The position numbers were made by a program, and so were the translations under genes. Below, one piece after another: positions 1-9,106 of a stretch of 64,000 nt of DNA. The stretch is from the NCBI GenBank assembly GCA_021527695.1, contig JAKFAO010000011.1, forward strand, positions 806,001-870,000, written 5' to 3'. The first letter of the stretch is position 1; every line of letters starts with the position of its first letter. This stretch comes from Naematelia aurantialba. Its lineage: Eukaryota; Basidiomycota; Tremellomycetes; Tremellales; Naemateliaceae. Below the pieces are notes generated by a model, which ran no database searches, was not told the origin of the DNA, and worked only from the letters and a program-made list of their open reading frames with translations.

Positions 1-905
1 CCAGACTGACAGGTCTCGCCGGATCGACTGTTACAGAGGTTTCACATGCGACGAAACGGTGTGTGTGTATGTGTATGTATAGGTGTGTGAGGTGTGAGGG
101 AGGGAGAGGGTGCGAGTAGTGTGAGATGGCATTGTTGTCATTGTACATTACCGCCCAGAGAGAATGAGCCAGACGAGGCAAGGAAGGGAAGGACCCGGCT
201 TTGTGTGCGATCTCAAAAGGATGGACAAAAGCCCTTTTGCCGTGTCGCAAAGCAGCAGCTGCCCACCGTGTGCTCCGTCCTTGAACCATGGTATACTCGA
301 GTATACCCCATGCAGCCCTTGGTGGAAAGGTTGGCCGCTCCGGGCACTCGGTCTCGAGAGCGATAGAGCCAGATTTACCCGTCCATTAGAGGAGCGACGC
401 GGTTTGATGGACAAAGCGTTTCCTTTGATGGCGATGGCGGGGAGCGGTCCGTGCACAGCGGCGTCGAGAAGCATCCCCATGCCCGCTGTCCGCTGGATTG
501 GACACCCTCGTGCGACTCGACTATTCGTGCGACAAGGACCATGTCCCGCAAGGGGGGGATGGGGTGATTCCCGCACAATGTCCACCACTTGACAGTGATT
601 GCCTAGAGTTCGTCACCTGGGAATGCGTCAGACGATTAGGCATCTCCTCGCCTTGTCCGTGCTGCGTAGCTAAAGTCACACCGATGCATGTCGATGCACA
701 CCGATGCATGTCGATGCACATCGATGCATAGAACATGACTCGAACAGAGGATGCATGGAAGAGACACTCCTCCAGTCCAGATTACAGCAGGCGCCCACGT
801 GGTGTTCCGGAATCGCCGGAAAGACGCCACCAAACGCAATTAGTCTCTTTGGTCGAGCAGGAAGGATTGGTCAGCTCGCCACCCTCTCTCTCTCTCCACC
901 CTTGC
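1..905. other. Intergenic, left edge
   Basis: No reading frame here has splice-supported similarity to a known family. The stretch holds a GT/GA-rich low-complexity run near positions 58-112 and a short tandem repeat at 681-729. Pyrimidine-rich sequence around 882-900 probably belongs to the promoter or 5' leader of the glutaredoxin gene. Confidence 0.6.
681..729. repeat. Short tandem repeat, 20-bp unit
   Basis: A 20-bp unit occurs twice in a row, followed by half a unit. Each unit is two near-identical 10-bp halves that contain ATGCAT or TCGA palindromes. It lies about 320 bp upstream of the glutaredoxin start. Function unknown; it may be a simple minisatellite. Confidence 0.85.
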
Positions 906-1049
906 ATGTCTGCAGTCCGTCGCCTAGCCACTCTATCCAACCACCTAGCCACTCGTACTCGCGCTCACTCACCGCCAGTCCCAACTGCACCAACACCCTC
1001 CAGTCCATCGTTCAAGCTGGGTTCCGCACTCTCCACCGCCTCGCCCGCC

Positions 1050-1627
1050 ATGTCCGCGTCCGTAAAGCAGCTCGTAGACAAGTCGATCGAGGAGAACAAG
1101 GTCGTCGTGTTCTCCAAGAGCTACTGCCCAGTGAGTGCCGATCGTCTCGCCCGCCCCACCCTCTGAGGTATACATTTTCCGATGGCCATTTCCGCCACGA
1201 GCATCAACCAGGCAGCTGACCCTGATGGTCACGATAGTATTGTAAACGCGCAAAGTCGATTCTCTCAGAGGAGACTGACGATGTCAAAGTCTTCGAGTAC
1301 GTTGCCTCTCTCCCAGCACCACAACGCAGCTAACCTATCCCCAAGGCTAGACGAGGAAGACAACGGATGTGAGTCCACGCCACACTTCCCACTGCACTCA
1401 GCGGCACCTGCGTCTACTGCCTAACCTGCCTCTCTCGTGTTATCTTTTTCTTGATGAATACCACTGACGTACCGATAGCAGAGATCCAGGCCTACCTCAA
1501 ACAGCTGAATGGCCAGGGCACCGTCCCTCACGTGTACATCAACCAGCAGTTCATCGGTGGATGCTCCGACCTGCAGGCCATCCCCAAGGCTCAGCTCAAG
1601 CAGAAGATCGCTGCGTCGAGCGCGTAG
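1050..1627 (+). CDS. Dithiol glutaredoxin (CPYC type)
   Basis: Four exons (1050-1130, 1238-1296, 1346-1368, 1479-1627) join into a 103-aa thiol-disulfide oxidoreductase that uses glutathione. The CPYC active site is split by intron 1: exon 1 ends with Cys-Pro and exon 2 begins Tyr-Cys. The later GTVPHVYI segment carries the conserved cis-Pro glutathione-binding loop, and GGCSDL is the usual C-terminal glycine motif. Length matches cytosolic Grx1/Grx2. An in-frame ATG at 906 would add 48 residues rich in Arg, Ser, Thr and Ala without acidic residues near its start, as expected of a mitochondrial presequence. The 1050 start gives the canonical protein; both may be used. No neighbour suggests a special role. 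Confidence 0.93.
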
Positions 1628-2236
1628 ATCGTTTAGCCCCGTAGTCTTCTAGAAGTAGTCGTCGCTAGTCCCCACATGCATATAGTCTGTCTCGCAGTGC
1701 TCGTGTCGACAGCCACACCTTTGGTACAGTCTCCAAGCCCCTTGGGCGTGCAAGAGCGGGACCAAATCAGGCGAGGAACCGGCTGATCGGCGAAGAGCGG
1801 CGCTCACAAGGGGAAATCACCCACTCACTTGCATGCCAGTCGGTCACTACTGTCCATACATCTGGCAGCACAGTCGACGTGTGATCACGCCCAAGATCCA
1901 CGGCCTCTTGTATCACTGAGGGCTGGCGTGCGCCTGGAGAACGCTTCCTTTCAGTTATCCTGTCCTTTCATCCGAGTCGATCTTTGGCCCAAATCACCCC
2001 CTTTTCCCGCTGAACAACGACACGACAAACACAGCCGCATGTCCTCTATCCGACCCTAGTGCTGGTCACCCAGACCCAATTGGAATCCAATCGACCACAA
2101 TCTTCACCGCTCCTTGCCGCTGTCTTTGATCTCTCCGCACTACGTTCTTGGCGTCTCTTGGATCCCGACTTTTCAAAGCAGTATCGGCGGGAACATACGA
2201 ACAGCAGAAAGAGCAGGAACAATAGGAAGCAGCGAC
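1628..2236. other. Intergenic region
   Basis: This 609-bp stretch separates the glutaredoxin stop from the ELL start; both genes lie on the plus strand. It should hold the glutaredoxin 3' UTR and the ELL promoter. Open frames exist in it, but none has conserved motifs or convincing splice sites. Confidence 0.6.
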
Positions 2237-4019
2237 ATGCCGCTGCCTGCAGGGGACATTGCACTGCGTGCAGACGGGCCGAGCGGATCCAGGCCGGCTT
2301 ATGCAGTGCGCTTTCCGGAAGATGTATGGGCTCTGCTTCAGGACGCACAAGGAGTAACCGTATCCATGCAGGACGGCATGGTAAGTTGGACCGAGAGATG
2401 CTTCTGACGCTAGACTCTCTGCATCCCGGGACACGAGCCCATCAAGCTCACCTCGCAGCCGACTGGGGCGCCATCCGAGATCCATCTCCTCGCTTCCCCC
2501 TCCTCGTCATCGTCTCTGACCCCGATCGCCGTGGCAAACACCCGCCTCACGGTCCCCCTCACCGTCGCCTCGTCGTCTCGTGCTGCCGACAAGCTCAAGG
2601 CCCAGAATGACGCATTCGACAAAGAGCGCAAGCAGCGGGCGGAGAGGATCAATGGGAATGGCAACGCGGCTGCACCGCGGTCCAGAATCGTAGAGCATCT
2701 CAGTGCCCCGCAGCCAGCCGCCATGGCCCGTACGCAGAGCTCGCCAGCCGCAACGCATCCCACCATCCCTCTCAAAACAAGAGTTATACAGCTTCTCGCA
2801 CTCGGCCCGACGACAATGGACGACATGATGCATCGCGTCGGCGCCACTGAAGAAGAGGTCATGCGGGTAGTCAACGTTGTAAGTCCCAGTCCCCCGTCCC
2901 GTCTGGTGCAACCCCCCCGCGAGCTACCAGACTGACGCGAGACAACAGGTTGGGCGGAAGACCTCATCTTTGCCTGACAAGTATACTCTATCTGCCAGCC
3001 AGTACTCAAAAGTCAAGCTCGCCCAGTGGAAGTACACGTATGCCGAAAGGCGGACCGTGGTCAGCCTAGCGCGTGCGGCATTCGACGAACTGGGCCTCCC
3101 TGCCGATGCTGAGGAGAGGCTGGAGCTGGATCGCAAGGAAGCCGAAGGATCAGGTAGTGGGTCAAGCAGCAGCGAGGAGAAACCCCCACCGCCTCATACT
3201 CCCGAGCCGCTGCCGACGCCGATTCCTGCCAAGAAGCCGCGCGACAAGATGCCCAAAAGTGGCGGCGGGTTCATCAGTAAACAAAGGGCTAAATTCGCGG
3301 CGGAGAAGCGGGCGACCTCACTGCCCAACGTCAAGGAGGTGCTGGCGGCCAAGGAAAAACCTAGCCCTAGCGCTAGCGACGTTAGATCGGCGTCTGCCGC
3401 GATCGAGCCTCCTCCATTGTCCAAGGACCGAGCCAAGAGCAAGAGCAAGCTTGGCGAGGTGATCATGGCGTCTAGCCGGGCACCCACCCCGGATGTTCCT
3501 GTTTCTGGAAAGAACAACGAGAAGAATGGCAAGCGGAAACGTGAAGATGGGCATGGACGGTCGCCTGAGAAACGCAAGTCGCCCGAATACACTTCCTCGT
3601 CTGCATCCTCCGACGAAGAGCGCGGTCGTCCACGAGAGCGCAAGTTGAGCTCCGCCGAAGTCAAAATCAAGGCCAAACCATCTCGAGATTTGTCTTCGGG
3701 AGATATCTTGCCGCCTCGCCCCCGGGCGCTGGACAAGCCAATACCAAAGCGCAAACCCCCACCCGCGCCCCTCCATTTAGGCTCGTCCAGTTCGTCGAAT
3801 GATGCCGTGCCAGATCCTCAATGCCTCCGAGAGCGGTACGACGAGCTGTTTCCGGCGTATCAGTTGCTCACGAAACGGCTGGCGAGGGTGTACGCCGCTG
3901 CGGAAGGGGCGGGTGACGATGCCAGCCTGGGTGTGGACGAGGTGGAGAAGATGGCCAGAAGGTGGGAAAAGTGGCATGCGGAACTGGCTGGCATTCGGAA
4001 GTGGTTCACAGAGGCATAG
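2237..4019 (+). CDS. ELL: RNA polymerase II elongation factor ELL-like
   Basis: Three exons (2237-2380, 2414-2878, 2949-4019), all in phase 0, give 559 aa. Residues about 130-240 resemble the ELL N-terminal winged-helix region, including RVIQLLALGPTT and a DKYTL segment that corresponds to the metazoan GTCTL segment. The middle, roughly residues 250-480, is a charged, low-complexity linker rich in Lys, Pro and Ser, with KRKRE-type basic patches that could act as nuclear localisation signals. The last 75 residues form a predicted helical unit (RERYDELFPAYQLL, then RWEKWHAEL) that fits the occludin/ELL C-terminal domain. ELL raises RNA polymerase II elongation rate within super-elongation-type complexes. 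The assignment rests on motif and architecture recognition. Confidence 0.78.
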
Positions 4020-4427
4020 GGGCTGTGTGTACGGTTCTCAGAGGCATAGAGGGCTGTGTATCCGGGTTGAGAAAGCGGCACGACCGGACGAGGAATAAGG
4101 GATTGTACGGAGACCAGCAGAGTAGCAAACACATGTGTTGTTGGTATCGTATTGTACAAACCCTTTTGGGATGTCAATGTCGACAAGAGTCTTGCGTATG
4201 TTGTGTCGCCGTGCGAGGCAGCATCACGCTGCAGGAGTGATTGGAAGAACTACTTACGCCTCTTGACTGACCAGCGACCAGTGACAACTCGCCACCTTCA
4301 ACGTGCCCAAAAATCGACGACACTCGCGTCCGTCGCTGTTCACGTCTCCAGTCAAGTCGCTGTATGTGTGTGTCCTGCCTCGTATCTTGTGCCTACATCT
4401 AGCTTGCGCCGCCATCTAGCCTGCAGC
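4020..4427. other. Intergenic region
   Basis: About 400 bp between two plus-strand genes. It must contain the ELL 3' UTR and the UCH37 promoter. A 15-bp motif near 4010-4060 (TCAGAGGCATAG-like) is repeated around and just after the ELL stop codon. No further gene is seen. Confidence 0.6.
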
Positions 4428-6503
4428 ATGTCAGACGACCCGTCGGGCTGGTCCCTCACCGAGTCGGATCCGCAGGTATTTACACAGCTGTTGCGCGACC
4501 TCGGCGTCAGGGGGCTGCAAGTGGTGAGTGGCTGCGTTCTGCCCTGCCATGCTTGTTGTCCGCCCGACAACTCGGACAGTCCCACCCGACAGCTTGGACA
4601 GTCTCAAGAGCGTTCCCTTTCCTGCAGCAGTACTAGCTACTGCCTGACCAGTCCCACCATCCCCTTGGCATCCCTTGTCCGGGTCAGCACCAGGGCACCT
4701 ACTCCAGTATGATGGAACACTGCCATATATTGCATGGTTCCACCGTCCGCCACCGCCTGCTGTAGGAGAAACACAGAGGCTGTGTACTCCTTCCCGTGGA
4801 AGAGACTCTAACGTTGTGCCCTGCTCCTGCTATCGACATCACGCTGACGCGGGGGACCGTAGGACGACCTGTACTCGCTCGACCCTGACACGCTCGCCAC
4901 GCTCCGCCCGATTCACGCCCTCATTTTCCTGTTCAAATATGTCGGTGAGGGCCAGGGCACGGACCGCGCTGGCGTCGAGGTTGACGGTGGGGACACGGGG
5001 GTCTGGTTCGCCAATCAGGTGAGGCATGTCCAGAGTCGTCCGTCTCCACTTTGGCGCGATCTAGCTCGCCGCTGTCTACCTCGACCGTCGCTTCATCCAT
5101 CTACCTCACAGACATCTGCCTCACAGCCATCTGCCTCACAACTATAAATCGCTGGCGTCATGCCTGCCGTCGCCATGTGCACAGACGAGGCGCTCGGCAG
5201 GCAGAGCACCTGCCTCAGCATTGCCCACATGAATCTCCAAGCGCAAGCTCTTAGCCTCGCTCACATGTCTCTCAGTCCTCGCCGCACCCCTACCAAGCTG
5301 ACACTTTCTAGGTGATCAACAACAGCTGCGGGACGCTAGCGGCATTGAATGCTGTCGGTCTTGATTGCTCTGGCGCGACCATATGGCATTGACAACGAGC
5401 ACAGGTCATGAACATCCCCCCTCAAAAGTCTCCGTATCCCGGCGAGTCCATCGAGCTCGGCGTGCGTCTCTTGATGAACAGGTGCGCACATGGCTGATCC
5501 GCTCCACAGCCGGAGCTCGAGAACCTCCGCGACTTTGGCGCCGGTATGACCCCTCTCGAGTATGTCCCTCTGCTTGCCCATTTGTCCCTCTGCGCCCGCT
5601 TGCCATCTGTCCCTCTGTGCCTGCTTGCCCGTCTTCCGTCCCTCTGCGCCCGGCGCCCGTGGCAGCGCCTTGCATCCATCACAGTTGACCATTGCTCTCT
5701 ACAGTCTCGGCCATGTCCTCTCCTCGTCTGATCACATCCGCGAGACACACAACTCGTTTTCCAAGTCCTCGCCCTTCTCTACGGACCCCTCGGCCGATCC
5801 CGCCCGCGAAAAGGAAGACGCGTACCACTTTGTGGCGTACATCCCGGTCTCCGGTGTGCTGTACGAGCTGGACGGATTACGGCGGGGCGCCGTCATGCAT
5901 GCTGCGGTTGACGATGGGGACGCGGGAGGAGAGGGCTGGCTCGCGGTCGCTCGCGAGACCATCGAGCAGCGCATTGCGACCTACCCACCTGGATCTGTGA
6001 GTTGCCACTCGCCCCGACGTTCTTGGGGCTGGCACGGATCGGATAGTCGAGCAGACGTTGAGCGTCCAATTTGTTCTAGGTCATGTTCAACCTCCTTGCA
6101 GTGCGGTCCGAGGCGATCCCCCGGTTGACGCGTCTCCTCCGCGATGCGGGGATCAGCGAGGGAGAGCGGATACAGCTGCAAGAGCAGCTGGAGCATGAAC
6201 AGATCAAAAAGGAGCACGGCAGAGTCGAGAATGCGCTCAGGCGGAATAACCTCCTTCCTGCGATATTTGCGTTGCTCAAGGGTCTCGGCCAGAGCGGAAC
6301 GATGGGTGAGCCGCTCTTCCCAGCACGCCAACCCCGACCCCCGACCCTTTCGCCCTCTGAGGATCTGCGGACCAAGAGCTGTCATACTGTCCCCTGTGCC
6401 ACAGGCGCTCATGTCTCTAGCCACGGTCGTGCAAGAAGCCCGGGCCAAGGGCAAGGAGCGGAAAGACAAGGCGAGCCACGCGAACAAGGGGAGCACTCTG
6501 TGA
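4428..6503 (+). CDS. UCH37: Ubiquitin C-terminal hydrolase, UCH37/UCHL5 family
   Basis: Eight exons (4428-4523, 4863-5018, 5312-5353, 5405-5461, 5510-5559, 5705-5996, 6080-6305, 6421-6503) give 333 aa, close to 329 aa in human UCHL5. The protein opens with a UCH signature (SDPQVFTQLLRDLGV). The oxyanion Gln and catalytic Cys lie in FANQVINNSCGT, split by an intron. The catalytic His is in AYHFVAYIPV and the Asp in YELDGL. After the crossover loop comes a long C-terminal extension (LTRLLRDAGISE, then QLEHEQIKKEHGR and a Lys-rich tail) typical of the proteasome/INO80-associated UCH37 branch rather than of short UCHL1/3. Introns 1, 2 and 5 are long for this locus and contain short pyrimidine-rich tandem repeats. 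Confidence 0.92.
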
Positions 6504-6858
6504 CACTTGTCATCCCGAGCATCTTTGGCTCGGCCAAACAGTATCTCCCTTGTGGACAATGGGGATGGAGCATCATTAGCCATCCAATCTAGCATGTGCT
6601 CGAGCAATCATGATGCAGACTTGCCAGCCGTTCACGCCTCTTCCCGACAAACATGTCCTTCGTCGTCAGAGCTCACCTGGCCAAAAACATTTCCCTTCAC
6701 CCGCGAGTCACACACTTTCCGAAACGTTCATTTTAACCTACGCACAGGAATTCTTGCCCTGTGTGCTGGCGATTCATTCATGCATACATACATACATGCA
6801 TGCTTGCAAGCTTACAGTCCGGGCGGTTTTATATATACGAGGAGATCATCCAAACAGC
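6504..6858. other. Intergenic region
   Basis: This stretch separates the UCH37 stop from the 3' end of the minus-strand tRNA gene. A run of CATA repeats lies near 6781-6800. No coding or RNA gene is visible. Confidence 0.6.
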
Positions 6859-6863
6859 AAAAA
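6859..6863 (-). terminator. RNA polymerase III terminator of the tRNA gene
   Basis: Five consecutive A on the plus strand are a run of five T on the tRNA-sense strand, starting 6 nt downstream of the mature 3' end. This is a typical minimal Pol III stop. Confidence 0.75.
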
Positions 6864-6868
6864 CATTC

Positions 6869-6958
6869 TAGTGCGAGTGGGATTCGAACCCACGCCCGAA
6901 GACTACTGATATGCCCATATTCCTGAAAGTAGCGCCTTAACCACTCGGCCATCGCACT
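6869..6958 (-). tRNA. tRNA-Leu (anticodon CAG) with 13-nt intron
   Basis: On the minus strand the sequence folds as a class II tRNA. The acceptor stem AGTGCGA pairs with TCGCACT and is followed by discriminator A. The D arm (GGCCGAGTGGTTAAGG) is the A box and the T arm (GGGTTCGAATCCC) is the B box. The anticodon stem CTACT/AGTAG encloses a 20-nt loop. Removing 13 nt after position 37 leaves a normal 7-nt loop with anticodon CAG, which reads the leucine codon CUG. The 9-nt variable region is short for a class II tRNA but in range. The intron position is the standard eukaryotic one. Confidence 0.93.
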
Positions 6959-7605
6959 TTAGGCACTGTTGAAAACCGTTTTACTCATATACATTCAGGA
7001 TTGTGGTTTGATCATATGCTCTTGCTGTATTTCACGCAACATCGTGTACATAGTGTGGAACAAGACAGCAGAGTGTGTTGGAGGCAGATAGGGTAATGGA
7101 GAGCACAGTTTGGGGGCTTGAGGCTGGAGAAAGGCTGGAAACTGGAAGGTGCACACCAAACTACTAGCTGCCCCAGTGGATCGACCGGGCTGGGACTGTC
7201 TGAAGGGGTCTTGAAGGACATGTGAACCACTCGAGGTTTGGGTAGCTACATAGCGATCGCCGGAGCGAATCAACTGCTGAGGTACATGGATAGAGACGTG
7301 GACTGAATTGGCATGGAGAGCGTTGCCGCGATCGGGTTTCTCGTCCTCCGAAAGCACCGCGATAACTCACTGTCACATTAGAGATCAGTCATGGTCTACT
7401 AGCCTCACAGGAATAGGAGGTGTTAATACCATGCTGAAGGGTTCCCATTGGGTCAGCCAGCTCCTGCACCGAAACTGGGAACCAGGTCAGATATCATAGA
7501 GGGCCTGAAGGCGATGACCGCGTCTAAGACAGATAGATAAATGGGAGACCAAGTGGACAGTTAACCCCGCATATATTTCTGCATCACGTTCACTTGTGCC
7601 TACAT
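6959..7605. other. Intergenic region
   Basis: About 650 bp between the tRNA 5' end and the 3' end of ATP14. It holds the tRNA upstream region and the ATP14 3' UTR. Open frames here lack conserved motifs. Nothing else is recognised. Confidence 0.55.
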
Positions 7606-8325
7606 CTAATGGTGCGCCTCGTCCTTGGGCAGGTCCGACTCCAGGAAGGTCAAGAACTCTTCGGCGCTCTCACGGCTCTCGGTGGTGGCCGTGGCCGAAT
7701 CGCTTGATGTGGAGCCGATCACGGGCTCCTCAGCGTCAAACTTGGAGAGCTCGCCGGCGAGGTCGGTAGGGAGCGTGGGAGGCTTGGGCGGCGTAGGAGC
7801 GGTGTAGTTGCGAACGAGGCCGGCGTGAGCGTCTTTGGCCTGTGGTGTTGGAGCCGGAGGATATGCGAGAGGAACCAATGATAGTGATTCAGAGGGGAGC
7901 AACGCACGACGCAAGGTATGCCGCACAAGTATGAATTTGCGGGCAAGTGGTTGTAAGAGTAAAGGCGATCATCGATGAGTATGGGGAGGCGAGGGATGGA
8001 TTAATCGGAGCGGAGTTGCGGAATAGGAAGGCGGCTATCAGCGGGGACAGGGAAATCATGCAGCCGACTGACCTGAGGAGCAGGCTTATACGCCTTCAGT
8101 TGGCTGATGTAGAGGTCCTGGATGATGTCTAGCAAAGTCATCAGCTCGATAAAACGCCCTCGCAGCAGACCCGAGTACTGACCCTTTCGCGAAGCCGAAA
8201 CGGAAAAAGATCGAGCGAACCTGGGAGCAGCCCTTTGAGCCTGCAGGGAGTCAGCGTATGCACAATCGCACAGTCCGAGGGGTGATGCCATCGCCACGCA
8301 CACTAAGACGGATCATAGAGGCCAT
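7606..8325 (-). CDS. ATP14: Mitochondrial F1Fo ATP synthase subunit h
   Basis: Four exons on the minus strand (8325-8302, 8240-8183, 8128-8073, 7839-7606) join into 123 aa, against 124 aa for yeast Atp14. The N-terminus is an Arg/Ser/Ala-rich mitochondrial presequence (AAPRFARSFSVSASRK). It is followed by the family signature DIIQDLYISQLKAYKPAP, then a Pro-rich linker and a very acidic C-terminus ending EAHH. Removing the 54-nt intron between 8182 and 8129 is what places DIIQDLY directly after the presequence; without it the frame is also open, so its use is inferred from the family. Subunit h is part of the peripheral stalk of the mitochondrial ATP synthase. Confidence 0.93.
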
Positions 8326-9106
8326 GATGGGCGGAGACGTGGTCGTGCGAATGGTAGAAGGCTGTAGAGACGGAAGACGATGTTGAGGTTCGGGAACTGC
8401 CTCGGGCGCCTATATTTGAAATTAAGTGGCAAACCGCCCTACAGGCCTATATCAGATTGCTCTTTGCCCATGTCTTGTCGCTCGCTGCCGTCGCAAGCAT
8501 GCCCAGTTTCATGCAGACAGTGGGCACGCCATGCTCCTTCACGCCTGCATCTACGGGATACATGCATACTGTAGGCTGTGTGCGAGAACAAAGAGACGAG
8601 ACAGAGGGCAATCGGCGGAGTATGGTTTGTAGCTGATGCTTCGAGTGCTGGCTTTCGCCCGCACGCCTGCCAAGAGTATCTCTCCCGCCTCGCAGCATCC
8701 TTCCAAGTCTTGGAGTCAGACCGTGTGAATTAGCCGTCCCTTTTATAACAAGGATGGTGGCCGCCAGACGGCAGATGTCTCGCTCGTCTTCGACCCTCGC
8801 TCTAAAGAGACGCGGGGAGACGGTCAACGCTCTGCGGCCAGGGAATGTCATCATATTTTTAACTGCGGCGCCCGTCAGCGTATGGACAACATTGCGTATA
8901 ACGAGGCGGAGAGCTCACGAATTGGAAGGATGAGAAACGCCAACATGACGCTGACAGCTGTTTCGATGGGATCCCCCGGTCAGGACGGTATCAGGTGGAG
9001 CATAATGCCACGCACAGGTTGGCATGTCACACTGGCGGCGAGGCTTCCGGGTTCACGGCGCACACCCGATTGATTGACTTTGAACGGAGATCATGTAGGG
9101 AGCCTG
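8326..9106. other. Divergent intergenic region
   Basis: About 780 bp between two genes transcribed away from each other (ATP14 leftward, ARID protein rightward), so it must contain both promoters. Neither strand shows a convincing gene. An upstream non-coding exon of the ARID gene could lie here. Confidence 0.55.

Noticed and set aside
2046..3009. Minus-strand open frames of 130-200 residues opposite ELL
   Set aside because: Antisense shadows of a GC-rich coding region; no motifs, and the plus strand splices into a recognisable ELL protein.
8001..8303. Unspliced 100-residue frame upstream of ATP14
   Set aside because: It retains a 54-nt intron with good borders and branch point; splicing restores the normal subunit h length and motif.
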